NCBI GenBank assembly: GCA_963803245.1
Contig: CAWDLI010000004.1
Coordinates: forward strand, 124,001 to 188,000
Reading direction: 5' to 3'
Length of the DNA: 64,000 nucleotides
Origin: JACVRW01 sp963803245
GTDB lineage: Bacteria; Actinomycetota; Thermoleophilia; Solirubrobacterales; Thermoleophilaceae
The position numbers and the translations under genes are program-made. Below the pieces are notes generated by a model that worked only from the letters and a program-made list of their open reading frames with translations, was not told the origin of the DNA and did no database searches. Numbering within the stretch: position 1 is the first letter of the stretch; every line of letters starts with the position of its first letter. This document shows, piece by piece, positions 8,354 through 16,336 of this stretch.

Positions 8354-8737
8354 ATGCCCGACCGCCGGAAGATCGAGACCGACCAAGCACCGGCCGCCAT
8401 CGGCCCGTACAGCCAGGCGATCCGGACCGGCGATCTTCTCTTCTGCTCGGGTCAGATCCCGCTGGACCCGTCGAGCGGCGAGATCATCAAGGACGACGCG
8501 CCGGGTCAGGCCAGGCGCTGCCTCGAGAGCCTGTCCGCCATCTGCGAGGAGGCCGGCGCCAGCCTCGCGAACGCCGTGCGCGTGACTGTCTACCTCTCAG
8601 ACATGAGCGACTTCCAGCGCGTGAACGAGGTCTACGCCGAGTTCTTCGAGGGCGACGCTCCCGCCCGCGTGGCCATCCAGGCCGCTGCCCTTCCGCGCGG
8701 TGCCGACGTCGAGATCGACGCGATCGTCGCCCTGTAG
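8354..8737 (+). CDS. RidA family (YjgF/YER057c/UK114) enamine/imine deaminase
   Basis: 127 residues, the normal length. It carries the family features IGPYSQAI near the N-terminus, FCSGQIPLDP, and the C-terminal PARVAIQAAALPRGADVEID with the arginine that binds the substrate carboxylate. RidA hydrolyses reactive enamines or imines released by PLP enzymes; it works as a cytoplasmic trimer. A GAGGAGGAGAG ribosome-binding region lies just upstream of ATG 8354. It stands alone between the collagen-like remnant and tRNA-Val. Confidence 0.95.
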   Translation: MPDRRKIETDQAPAAIGPYSQAIRTGDLLFCSGQIPLDPSSGEIIKDDAPGQARRCLESLSAICEEAGASLANAVRVTVYLSDMSDFQRVNEVYAEFFEGDAPARVAIQAAALPRGADVEIDAIVAL

Positions 8738-8763
8738 GGGAGGCTAGACTGGGCGCCTCTCCC

Positions 8764-8835
8764 GGGCGCGTAGCTCAGCGGGAGAGCGCTCGCCTCACAC
8801 GCGAGAGGTCGCTGGTTCGAACCCAGCCGCGCCCA
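8764..8835 (+). tRNA. tRNA-Val (anticodon CAC)
   Basis: Cloverleaf folds fully: seven-base acceptor stem GGGCGCG with CGCGCCC, D arm beginning TAGCTCAG, anticodon stem CTCGC/GCGAG with loop CTCACAC (anticodon CAC, reading GTG), and T arm GCTGG-TTCGAAC-CCAGC. Discriminator base is A at 8835; CCA is not encoded. GTG is a frequent valine codon in this GC-rich genome. Confidence 0.97.
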
Positions 8836-8846
8836 CTCCGACGAGG

Positions 8847-8865
8847 CCCCGCTACGGCGGGGTTT
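8847..8865 (+). terminator. Intrinsic terminator after tRNA-Val
   Basis: Six-bp GC stem CCCCGC/GCGGGG with TACG loop, followed by TTT. It begins 11 bases after the tRNA 3' end. Confidence 0.75.
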
Positions 8866-8938
8866 CTGCTTGAAGGGCCCCCCAGTTTCCTCTCCGGGGG
8901 CCTTGGAATCACCACGTGAGCGAAGATATGGGCACCGC

Positions 8939-9754
8939 GTGCGCCTCGCAGTCGTTCTAGCCGCCGTCCTCCTTGCCGGGTGCGGGCCCGGGTCCTCAGT
9001 CGTTGACCGTGATGGATCGGCCACGCCGCCATATGGCGGCCGGTTGGATATTCGTGCGCCCGTCGTCGCGCTCGAATGCCAGGGCAAGAGGCCGTACGAG
9101 CAAGGCGAGGGCAGCTACGACGACGGGCTGGCCAAGGTCCAGGGCTCCGCCGTGGAGGCGCTTGACGATTACATGAGGGAGTCCCGCCCGAGCTATTCCG
9201 CGCCGTCCGAGGGCTACGCCGTAGAGCGCGAAACGCAGCACGGCGTGTTGTTCTCCTACGACGTGGATGGCCGAACGAAGGTGGCGATGTTCGCCAGCGA
9301 CCGTGTTCGGGATTGGAACGGGGATGAGGGCTGGGGGCTGCGCGCCTGGGCGCTGTGCGACCCGTCCGAGCTCCCGCCAGACGTGACCGACGACCTCAAC
9401 ATCGGCGTATGGACGGAAGAGTCCGGCCGCAGGGTGTCGGTCGACCGTGTGCGGTCTTACCAAGGGCCGGAGCACTGCTCGTGGACCGATATCACCTTCC
9501 TGCTCCTCGGCCCGGACAAGACCGCGGACTGGTATGTGCGCGACACCGGCAACGACGACTTCTCCGACCTGCTCCGCACCACTTTCTCGCGCAAGTCCGA
9601 ACTCCCTCCGGACGCTAGAGACACGGGTCTGCGCCGAGAGGGCCGACAGCTTTGGATCGGCCGAGACCAGGAGGCGGCGTACCTCGTGAGCCTTGACGAC
9701 CCAAAGGATGTCGAGCGCTGGCCGGCCGCCAGACAGCCACTCCGGTGCGCGTGA
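8939..9754 (+). CDS. Putative lipoprotein of unknown function
   Basis: 271 residues from GTG 8939. It opens with a short basic/hydrophobic signal and lipobox LAGC (VLAAVLLAGCGPG), predicting a lipid-anchored extracellular protein. The rest is hydrophilic, with acidic and aromatic residues and three or four further cysteines (for example ALCDPSEL, PEHCSWTDI and the final PLRCA), which suggests disulfides. I recognise no domain. GC content looks lower than that of its neighbours, which may indicate recent acquisition. It faces the convergent MpaB-like gene. Confidence 0.7.
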   Translation: MRLAVVLAAVLLAGCGPGSSVVDRDGSATPPYGGRLDIRAPVVALECQGKRPYEQGEGSYDDGLAKVQGSAVEALDDYMRESRPSYSAPSEGYAVERETQHGVLFSYDVDGRTKVAMFASDRVRDWNGDEGWGLRAWALCDPSELPPDVTDDLNIGVWTEESGRRVSVDRVRSYQGPEHCSWTDITFLLLGPDKTADWYVRDTGNDDFSDLLRTTFSRKSELPPDARDTGLRREGRQLWIGRDQEAAYLVSLDDPKDVERWPAARQPLRCA

Positions 9755-9776
9755 GCAGCGGCCCAGCAGGTCCGCA

Positions 9777-10925
9777 TCAGGCCGCGTCGTCGACCAGCTC
9801 GTGCGTCACGGCGTACTCCGTCCGCAGCCGTTCCATTTCCTCCACCCGGGTCCTGAAGGCGCGCGCCGTCCGGCGGTTCTTGCCGCCCGGCACGAGCGTG
9901 TCGTGGGCTCCGTTCGCCAGTGCGGTCAGCGGACCGGCCAGCTTCGGCAGGTGCTTCAACCAGGTATCCGGGATCGCCAGGTCGTCAGCCACCGCATCGC
10001 CGACGAACGCCCGCTGGAGCCCTCGCATGATCGCGGGCGTCCACGCTGAGGGGAGCAGGCGCCCGAGTTCGGCCGCCTGGAAGTCCGTGAGGGCCACGAC
10101 GAACGCGCGGTCGCCGTCGTCAGCGCCCGGGCTGGTGAGTGCGTAGAGGTCTTCGATGCGCGCGTAGTCGTCCGGCGTGACCGGGAGGAAGTCGTCGTCG
10201 ACACCCACGAGGTGGCCGACGCAGCGCCACAGGTGGAGGATGTCCTCGAGCTCGCCGTCGCTGTAACGGGCGCCGAGCTGCGCCATGGCCCGCAGCGCCA
10301 CCGAGCAGAACTCGGCGAGGGTGAACGCCATGTAGGGCTGTGGGATCGGCAGTCCCCACGCCTCGGTCTCCCAGTCGGGACTGCGCGACAGGTGGGCGCG
10401 CACGTGCGCATGGATCATCCGCACGCGCACCGTTCGCTCGAATCCGGCCCCCTGCCTGCCCATGCCCCCCGGAGTGGTGACGGCCATCAGCCATGACGCC
10501 ACCTCGATCGAGCGCACCGCCGCGTTGCTCGCATAGCGGCCGGTGAAGGTGAGCGGCTTGCCGGCGATGCTGTTCTGGGCGCCCGCGAGCAGCGACGCCG
10601 CCCCGAGCACGAGGCCGTACTCACGGCCCTGCCGGACGAGGTGCCGGGCCGCCCGGTCGCACCGGTCGGCGTCCATCCAGCCGGGCCGCGCGTCGAGCTC
10701 CGCGAACAGGGCGACCAGCGGCTCGGGCGCGTCCGCGACCGCCTCGACACCCTTCGCGATCGCCCGCCGCACCAGCCGGGCGCCGTCGGCAACCACGGCG
10801 TCCGCCAGCAGGTCGCCGCGCCACATGCCGTCGAGCCACTGCCGGCCGAAGCCGCCGTAGCGCTCGACGGCGAGATCCGCGTTGGGAAGCGCGCTGGGAA
10901 CGGGCCGGAGGGCCTGGACCGCCAT
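9777..10925 (-). CDS. MpaB-type oxygenase (DUF2236)
   Basis: 382 residues from ATG 10925; a GTG at 10928 is immediately upstream and in frame. The protein matches the DUF2236/MpaB family, which includes latex-clearing protein and mycophenolic-acid oxygenase: alpha-helical throughout, with the RVRMIHAHVR motif and IPQPYMAFTLAEFC. Characterised relatives bind haem and oxidatively cleave unsaturated carbon chains. The substrate here is unknown. A palindrome (CATGAAACATG) sits nine bases upstream of the start and could be an operator. Confidence 0.85.
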   Translation of the reverse strand: MAVQALRPVPSALPNADLAVERYGGFGRQWLDGMWRGDLLADAVVADGARLVRRAIAKGVEAVADAPEPLVALFAELDARPGWMDADRCDRAARHLVRQGREYGLVLGAASLLAGAQNSIAGKPLTFTGRYASNAAVRSIEVASWLMAVTTPGGMGRQGAGFERTVRVRMIHAHVRAHLSRSPDWETEAWGLPIPQPYMAFTLAEFCSVALRAMAQLGARYSDGELEDILHLWRCVGHLVGVDDDFLPVTPDDYARIEDLYALTSPGADDGDRAFVVALTDFQAAELGRLLPSAWTPAIMRGLQRAFVGDAVADDLAIPDTWLKHLPKLAGPLTALANGAHDTLVPGGKNRRTARAFRTRVEEMERLRTEYAVTHELVDDAA

Positions 10926-10933
10926 CACTTACA

Positions 10934-10944
10934 CATGAAACATG
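10934..10944. promoter_or_regulatory. Palindrome upstream of the MpaB-like gene
   Basis: CATGAAACATG: 4-bp perfect inverted half-sites around AAA, positioned in the probable promoter of the minus-strand oxygenase gene. This is suggestive of a dimeric repressor site; the cognate regulator is not identified. Confidence 0.3.
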
Positions 10945-11024
10945 GTCGGACAGCTGCCCTGCGCTGCCGGCGTGTTGCCCGCGCGGCGCCGGGTAGTCGG
11001 AAGTGAAGCGATCAAGGAGGACTC

Positions 11025-11120
11025 ATGAGCCAGGCCGGCTGGGTCATCAGCATCATCGCCATCCTCATCGTCGCCGTGCTCGCGTGGAACGCGTTCGGCA
11101 GGGATTCCCCGGGCCGATGA
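11025..11120 (+). CDS. Small single-pass membrane protein, 31 residues
   Basis: ATG 11025 follows an excellent ribosome-binding site, AAGGAGG at 11014-11020. The product starts MSQAGW and continues with one hydrophobic helix (VISIIAILIVAVLAWNAFG) and a short polar tail ending GRDSPGR. This matches the shape of small regulatory or complex-stabilising membrane proteins. No homologue is recognised. It lies alone between the divergent MpaB-like gene and a convergent SnoaL-like gene. Confidence 0.6.
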   Translation: MSQAGWVISIIAILIVAVLAWNAFGRDSPGR

Positions 11121-11138
11121 GCCGAGCCCGTCGTTGGC

Positions 11139-11507
11139 TCAGCGGTAGTCGTTCTCCTTGAGTTCGGTGACCCAGGCACGGCGCTCGGCGATCTTGCCGT
11201 CGCGCATGACGAACACCTCGGCCATGGACATGCGCAGCTCCCCGCCGGCGGCGCGCTGCGCCGTGCCGGTGAGCTCCGCCATGACCACGTCGCCCTGCTC
11301 GACCATGCGCACGACCTCCAGCTCGGGAGGGTCGATGAAGTGGGGTGCGCCGTCGATGGCCTCGTCGTAGGCCTGTTTGCCGGTCAGCTGGAAGCCACCG
11401 AAGACGGTCCACTCGATGTCGTCGGTCAAGCAGGACAGGATCTGCTCGTGATCGTTCTTGCGGAAGCCGTCCAGATAGGTGTTGACGGTCTCGGTGTTCC
11501 GCGACAC
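11139..11507 (-). CDS. SnoaL/NTF2-like protein
   Basis: 122 residues. It has the cone-shaped alpha+beta NTF2 fold pattern: an N-terminal helix (NTYLDGFRKNDHEQILSCL), DDIEWTVFGG, then strands ending VFVMRDGKIAERRAWVTEL. Family members are ketosteroid-isomerase-like enzymes or binding proteins; catalytic assignment is not possible here. It follows a second NTF2-like gene on the same strand with a five-base gap, so the two are probably cotranscribed. Confidence 0.8.
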   Translation of the reverse strand: MSRNTETVNTYLDGFRKNDHEQILSCLTDDIEWTVFGGFQLTGKQAYDEAIDGAPHFIDPPELEVVRMVEQGDVVMAELTGTAQRAAGGELRMSMAEVFVMRDGKIAERRAWVTELKENDYR

Positions 11508-11512
11508 GGTCG

Positions 11513-11914
11513 TCAGTCCTGACGCTGCGCCGCCTCGAGGGCCTGTTCTTGCTCCGCGAAGGTCTCCGCTCTCGTCACCAAGCCATCGCGGAGGGTCCAG
11601 ACCACGAAGGCGCGTTGCTCCGTCTCGATTCCCGTCGCACGCCCGCGTGCGTGCAGCTTCGAGTCGACGAGCACCTTGTCACCGAAGTCGGTGAGCTCCT
11701 GGGCCTCGAGGTAGATCCCCTCCATTGCATCGCCGAAGGAGCCGAACCAGCGGCGAACGCCCTCGTGGCCCCGGTACGTGTCCGGCTCGGTGGCAAGCGA
11801 GGGCGGAGTCGTGCCCTCGAAGTCGGGGTCGGCGAAGGCGAGCACCGCCTCGACCCCCTGCTCGGCAAGGGTCGCGTAGGCCCGGCGAACGATCTCGACG
11901 TTCTCCTGCGACAT
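11513..11914 (-). CDS. SnoaL/NTF2-like protein
   Basis: 133 residues with the actinobacterial SnoaL pattern: MSQENVEIVRRAYA, DPDFEG, YRGHEGVRRWF and a C-terminal FVVWTLRDGLVTRAETF that continues EQEQALEAA. The function is undefined. It is upstream in a two-gene unit with the neighbouring NTF2 protein. The remnant at 62853-62996 has the same C-terminal pattern. Confidence 0.82.
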   Translation of the reverse strand: MSQENVEIVRRAYATLAEQGVEAVLAFADPDFEGTTPPSLATEPDTYRGHEGVRRWFGSFGDAMEGIYLEAQELTDFGDKVLVDSKLHARGRATGIETEQRAFVVWTLRDGLVTRAETFAEQEQALEAAQRQD

Positions 11915-11936
11915 CGCCCGCGCAGTATGTCGCGGA

Positions 11937-12533
11937 TCAGGAGGAGGCGGCCGTGGCGAGCGCGGCCATGAGGCTCACGGCCTCGGACCGCTTGACGGAG
12001 CCGCTGCCCACCAGCGACTGCCAGGTCGCGAACTCGACCGCGTGGCGGATCGAGGCTTCGAGGACACGCTTGCGTCGGCCGCGGAGGCCCCAGCCGGCCG
12101 ACAGGATGCCGGCACAGCGGCCGATGTAGTCGTTGAACGGTTGGAGGACCGGCTCGATCTCCTCGACGAGCTCACGGTCGCGCAGGACGCGTGTCCACAT
12201 CTCACCGGTCTCCTCGTACCACCTGTAGAGCTCGTCGAGGCCCGTGGCAAGACGTTCGCACGGGTCCCCGATCCGGCTCCAGGCGTCGATGTCCGGCCAC
12301 GGGTGGAGGGCGGCGAAGTGCCCGGAGCACGAGACGAACAGTTCGGCCTCGGTCGGAAAGTGGCGGTAGACCGTGTGGCGCTGGACGCCTGCCCGCTCGG
12401 CCACGGCCGTGACCGTCGTGCGGGCGGGGCCGAGGCTCCCGTGCAGCTCCATGGCGGCCTCGGTGATCCGCAGGCGCGTCTCCTCCATTGCATCGGCGCG
12501 TTGCTTGAGCTCGTACTTGCGGGCCATGGCCAT
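11937..12533 (-). CDS. TetR/AcrR family transcriptional regulator
   Basis: 198 residues from ATG 12533, or 196 from ATG 12527. The N-terminal HTH reads TVTAVAERAGVQRHTVYRHF, the classical TetR DNA-binding motif; the rest is a helical ligand-binding domain. A TATCCT -10 on the minus strand (12537-12542) ends three bases before the first and nine before the second ATG, so the second may be the true leaderless start. It is divergent from the cupin gene and probably regulates it and itself through repeats in the shared intergenic region. Confidence 0.88.
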   Translation of the reverse strand: MAMARKYELKQRADAMEETRLRITEAAMELHGSLGPARTTVTAVAERAGVQRHTVYRHFPTEAELFVSCSGHFAALHPWPDIDAWSRIGDPCERLATGLDELYRWYEETGEMWTRVLRDRELVEEIEPVLQPFNDYIGRCAGILSAGWGLRGRRKRVLEASIRHAVEFATWQSLVGSGSVKRSEAVSLMAALATAASS

Positions 12534-12607
12534 TTCAGGATACACCAATGTGCACCGAACCCTTGACAGCGATGGCCAGAGGGTGTTACGTTTCATTTCA
12601 GTACACA
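12531..12607. promoter_or_regulatory. TetR/cupin divergent promoter with repeated operator-like sequences
   Basis: For the cupin gene: TTGACA at 12563-12568, 18 bases, TACGTT at 12587-12592. For the TetR gene: TATCCT on the minus strand at 12537-12542. CATTTCAGGATACAC (12531-12545) is repeated as CATTTCAGTACACA (12594-12607), and GTGTTAC (12583-12589) is inverted relative to GTACACA (12601-12607) across the cupin -10. These are good candidates for the TetR operator; direct evidence is lacking. Confidence 0.5.
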
Positions 12608-12634
12608 CAACTGTTCTTTCAAAGGAGGCGCAAC

Positions 12635-13063
12635 ATGCTCACCGTCAACACCAACACGCTGAATCTCGTGGGGACCTGGCTCGACAGCGATGCCGAGCAT
12701 GTCCGCGTGAACGTCAACTTCCCGCTGAACAGGGCGGCCGGCACCGAGGGCGGGGCGGTCGTGTACTTCGAGATCGAGCCCGGTAACCGCCTCGGCCGGC
12801 ACACCGACAGCCCGGAGGAGATTCTCTACATCGTTGCCGGCACCGCCGAGGCCGAGGTAGGCGACGAGCGCGGCGTCGTGTCCGCCGGGGACCTCGCGGT
12901 CATCCCGGCGATGGTCCCGCACGCCGTGAGGAACATCGGCGACGAGACCCTGAAGGTCGTCGGCTTCTTCTCGGAGGCCGACGTGACCTCGAGATTCGAC
13001 GAGCCCGTCCAGCCGATCGGCGAGTCCGTCCTGACCATGGAGCCGATCCCGGTCGCCGCCTGA
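12635..13063 (+). CDS. Cupin-domain protein
   Basis: 142 residues from ATG 12635, chosen for the strong AAAGGAGG at 12621-12628. Cupin motif 1 is GNRLGRHTDSPEEILYIVAG and motif 2 is GDLAVIPAMVPHAVRNIG, giving a likely metal site with two histidines and a glutamate. It could be a small dioxygenase or a binding protein. A divergent TetR regulator and a sigma70 promoter with a consensus TTGACA suggest inducible expression. Confidence 0.85.
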   Translation: MLTVNTNTLNLVGTWLDSDAEHVRVNVNFPLNRAAGTEGGAVVYFEIEPGNRLGRHTDSPEEILYIVAGTAEAEVGDERGVVSAGDLAVIPAMVPHAVRNIGDETLKVVGFFSEADVTSRFDEPVQPIGESVLTMEPIPVAA

Positions 13064-13065
13064 GC

Positions 13066-13497
13066 CTAGTCGCGGCGGCGGTAGGCCATCCTCAGGTCGT
13101 CCTGCCAGTCGCCCGGTGTGCGGGCGAGCTGCCATAGGCCCTCGAAGCTGTCATGCCCCAGCGTGGCGGAGAACCGCTGGGCGAACTCGGGGTCGTCACG
13201 CCAGATGCGCAGCACGCCCTCTTCGAGCGAGACCCCGTATGTCCGCCTCACGCCGCGCGAGTCGAAGTACTCCATCACCAGCCCGCCGCCGGCCTCGGGG
13301 GCGCCGATGACGCTGATCGCGTCCGGGAACGTCTCGTGATCGTTGCGGGAGCGCTGGACGAGGAACCGGCCGCCCTCGAGCCACTCGAACGTCATGCTGC
13401 CCGGCACAACGGCGTCCACGGCTGGGTGGGTCGCCTCGGTGGCCCAGGTGCCGATCAGCACGTCGAACGGCTCGAGGGCGGGGTCTCGCTCGTTCAT
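13066..13497 (-). CDS. DUF1579-like lipocalin-fold protein
   Basis: 143 residues from ATG 13497. The sequence has the pattern of small calycin-like stress proteins: FDVLIGTWATEATHP, TFEWLEGGRFLVQRS, VMEYFDSRGVRRTY, LRIWRDDPEFAQRF. Proteins of this type are thought to bind small ligands; no enzyme activity is assigned. It ends three bases from the convergent cupin gene. Confidence 0.7.
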   Translation of the reverse strand: MNERDPALEPFDVLIGTWATEATHPAVDAVVPGSMTFEWLEGGRFLVQRSRNDHETFPDAISVIGAPEAGGGLVMEYFDSRGVRRTYGVSLEEGVLRIWRDDPEFAQRFSATLGHDSFEGLWQLARTPGDWQDDLRMAYRRRD

Positions 13498-13575
13498 GTA
13501 CCGGGGACCATCGCACGACGCTTGCCAACCGGTGTCCGGTGCGCGACGCTCACGCTCCCGACGAGGAGAGGAGCT

Positions 13576-13953
13576 ATGACAGGTACAAAGCCAGAGACGC
13601 CGTTGCTGGAGGTGTTTCTCGACGCGTTCAATGCGCACGACGTCGACACGATCATGTCGTGCTTCACCGAGGATTGTGTGCTCGACATGCCACGCGGGCC
13701 CGGGCCGGGAGGACTCCGGTTGGTCGGCAAGGAGCAGGTTCGCACGGGGATCCAGTCGAGGCTGGACGGGATCCCGGATATCCACTATGGCGACGACCGC
13801 CACTGGACCTGCGGTGACCGCGGCGTGTCGGAGTGGACGATCCGCGGCACCCAGGTCTCGGGAGAGCCGATCGAAGTGCGCGGGTGCGACCTGTTCGAGT
13901 TCACCGACGGCAAGATCAGCCGCAAGGACTCCTTCTGGAAGATCGTCGACTGA
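13576..13953 (+). CDS. SnoaL-like polyketide cyclase/NTF2 family protein
   Basis: 125 residues from ATG 13576 with a GAGGAGAGGAG ribosome-binding region. The NTF2 fold is indicated by FLDAFNAHDVDTIMSCFTED, a phase with DMPRGP, and the ending GCDLFEFTDGKISRKDSFWK. It is the third NTF2-like gene within 3 kb, transcribed opposite to the other two. Its role is unknown. Confidence 0.8.
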   Translation: MTGTKPETPLLEVFLDAFNAHDVDTIMSCFTEDCVLDMPRGPGPGGLRLVGKEQVRTGIQSRLDGIPDIHYGDDRHWTCGDRGVSEWTIRGTQVSGEPIEVRGCDLFEFTDGKISRKDSFWKIVD

Positions 13954-14180
13954 CCCGAATTTCCCCGGTGCTCGAGAGCCTTCGAGGCCATCGACCAGGC
14001 TCCATCGGTCGCTAGGAGCGAAGTTTTTCGCACGGCGACGTCCGCCGAGCTTGACCGCCGCTGCGAAGCTCCGGGTAGTCGACGCGCGGCAGGGGTGCCG
14101 GTCCGATCTTAGAGACGTCCTCAACGAGCCTTTGCCGGATCCGGACCGTTTGGTTAGCGGTCGCGATCCTGCTCGCCGCC

Positions 14181-16271
14181 GTGGCCCTGTCCGGCTGCGC
14201 CTTCGGGGAGACCACGCCGGCGACCGACGTGACGGAGACGAGCGCGACGCTGAATGGCAACGTCCGGAGCAGCCTCGAGGACCAGACCGTGTGGTGGTTT
14301 GCCTGGGGCACGACCCCGGCCTACGGCCGCGAGACCCCTCACCGAACCGTCGCCATCAGTGGCGAGGGCGCGCACCCGGTCGCCGAAACGCTCACCGGCC
14401 TGGAGCCGGACACCACCTACCACTACAAGGTCTGCGCGATGGACCCCGCCCACCAGAAGAGCGGCGCCTGCGGCGGCGACAAGACGGTGACCACGGCCGC
14501 GGTCGCGAGCTACCGCGACGAGGTGCTGGCCGATGGCCCGCTCGGGTACTGGCGCCTGGGCGAGAGCGGCGGCACGACCGCCGCCAGCGAGACCGCCACC
14601 CACCCCGGCGTCTACATGAACGGCGTGACGCTGGGACGGCCCGGAGCGATCACGGGCGATCCGAGCGCGGGGGCCGGCCTCGATGGGATCGACGACGCGG
14701 TGCGCGTGCCCAGCTCGGCTGCACTCGGGCCGACCGCCGGCCTCTCGCTCGAGGCCTGGGTGGACCCGGGCGCCGCGACCGGTACCTCGACGATCCTGCG
14801 GAAGGATGCGCAGTACCTCCTTCGTCTGACGCCCTCGGGGAACCTCGTCTTCCGTCTGTGGAAGGGCTCGGAGACCACCGAGTTCACCACCGCCCCGAAC
14901 CTGGTGCGGCCTGGGCGCTACCACCACGTGGTGGCTACGTGGGACGGCGTCGAGATGGCGCTGTACGTGAACGCCACCCGGCGGGGGACGACCGAGCTGA
15001 GCGGCCCGATCAGCAGCGGCGCGTCGAGCCTCTACGTCGGCGCCAGCTCGGGCGCGTACGACTGGCTGAAGGCCGACATCGACGAGGTGGCGGTCTACGG
15101 GGAAGCGCTGTCGGCGCGTCGCGTGGCCGCCCACTTCGCGGCAGCCGACGTGCCGCCGTCCCCACCCACACTCTCGCTCGACTCGCCGGCCGACGGCAGC
15201 ACGTTCGACGACACCCCGGCGTACGGCGGCCTCGCGGCAACCGAGCCGGGACACGCGGACACCGTGTCGGTCAGCGTCTACCCCGGCGCCACCGCGTCTG
15301 GTAACCCGGCCCAGGTCCTGACTGCCGAGGTCCAGCCAGCGGGCACGTTCTCGGTCGAGGGCTCGCCGGCCTTGGCGAGCGGCACGTACACCGCGCAGGC
15401 CGAGCAGGCCGGCGCCCCGGGCACCCAGGCCGGCCGCAGTCCGGCCCGCACGTTCACGGTCGATGCACAGCTGCCGCCGACGATGCTGGCAGCGGGTGAC
15501 ATCGCGGGCTGCGACACATTCGGTGACGAGGCCACGGCCGCCCTGCTCGACCGCCTGCCGGGCACGGTCGCGACGCTCGGCGACCACGTCTACGAGTTCG
15601 CCACCGACTCGGACTTCGCCAACTGCTACGACCCCACCTGGGGTCGTCACAAGGCGCGCACCCGGCCGGGGGTCGGCGGCCACGAATACCTGACCCCGGG
15701 AGCCGCGCCGTACTACAGCTACTTCGGAGCCGCCGCCGGCGACTCCGACGAGGGCTACTACAGCTACGACCTCGGCTCGTGGCACGTGGTGATGCTGAAT
15801 CCCCAGTGCAGCGAGGTCGGCGGCTGCGGCGAAGGCTCGCCCCAGGAGCAGTGGCTACGCGACGACCTCCAAGCCCATCCCAGCTCCTGCACGCTCGCGG
15901 TGATCCACGAGCCGCGATTCTCCTCCGGGGCCGTGCATGGCAATCATCCGGAGATGCAGCCCTTCTGGCGAGCGCTCTACGACCATGGCGCCGAGATCGT
16001 GCTCAGCGGCGACGATCACCTGTACGAGAGATTCGCTCCGCAGACCCCAGCCGGTGTCGCGGACACCGAGCTGGGGATCCGCCAGTTCGTCGTGGGCACC
16101 GGCGGCCGCAGCCACTACGCCTTCGCCAGCATCCAGCCGAATAGCCAGGCACGCGAGGAGAACAGCTTCGGCGTGATCCGCCTGAGCCTGCGCCCGGGCG
16201 CCTACGACTGGGAGTTCGTGCCCGAGGCCGGCCGGACCTTTACCGATGGCGGCACGACGCTCTGTCACTGA
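14181..16271 (+). CDS. Secreted multidomain protein: Fn3-like, LamG-like and metallophosphatase domains
   Basis: 696 residues from GTG 14181, but the lipoprotein signal lies upstream in the same frame: RIRTVWLAVAILLAAVALSGC can be read from about 14136 with no ATG, GTG or TTG in frame. A TTG at 14132 is one base out of frame. An Fn3-like domain (ATDVTETSATLNGNV, LEPDTTYHYKVCA) precedes a LamG-like domain (YWRLGES, LSLEAWVDPG), an Ig-like linker and a metallophosphatase (AGDIAGCDT, TLGDHVYEF, HEPRFSSG, LSGDDHLYERF). Two metal-ligand motifs differ from the usual GNHEY and GHDH: they read GGHEY and GDDH. It may be a cell-surface phosphatase or a degenerate binder. Confidence 0.8.
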   Translation: MALSGCAFGETTPATDVTETSATLNGNVRSSLEDQTVWWFAWGTTPAYGRETPHRTVAISGEGAHPVAETLTGLEPDTTYHYKVCAMDPAHQKSGACGGDKTVTTAAVASYRDEVLADGPLGYWRLGESGGTTAASETATHPGVYMNGVTLGRPGAITGDPSAGAGLDGIDDAVRVPSSAALGPTAGLSLEAWVDPGAATGTSTILRKDAQYLLRLTPSGNLVFRLWKGSETTEFTTAPNLVRPGRYHHVVATWDGVEMALYVNATRRGTTELSGPISSGASSLYVGASSGAYDWLKADIDEVAVYGEALSARRVAAHFAAADVPPSPPTLSLDSPADGSTFDDTPAYGGLAATEPGHADTVSVSVYPGATASGNPAQVLTAEVQPAGTFSVEGSPALASGTYTAQAEQAGAPGTQAGRSPARTFTVDAQLPPTMLAAGDIAGCDTFGDEATAALLDRLPGTVATLGDHVYEFATDSDFANCYDPTWGRHKARTRPGVGGHEYLTPGAAPYYSYFGAAAGDSDEGYYSYDLGSWHVVMLNPQCSEVGGCGEGSPQEQWLRDDLQAHPSSCTLAVIHEPRFSSGAVHGNHPEMQPFWRALYDHGAEIVLSGDDHLYERFAPQTPAGVADTELGIRQFVVGTGGRSHYAFASIQPNSQAREENSFGVIRLSLRPGAYDWEFVPEAGRTFTDGGTTLCH

Positions 16272-16282
16272 GGCCTTGCCCG

Positions 16283-16312
16283 TTGCATTCGGTCGGGACC
16301 AGCCCTTAGGGT
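16283..16312 (+). promoter_or_regulatory. Promoter of the second Fn3-like lipoprotein gene
   Basis: TTGCAT at 16283-16288, an 18-base spacer, and TAGGGT at 16307-16312. It fits the TAGnnT -10 form seen elsewhere in the window, 25 bases before the CTG proposed as start. Confidence 0.45.
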
Positions 16313-16336
16313 CGGCGAATTCGCCCGGCGGCTCAT

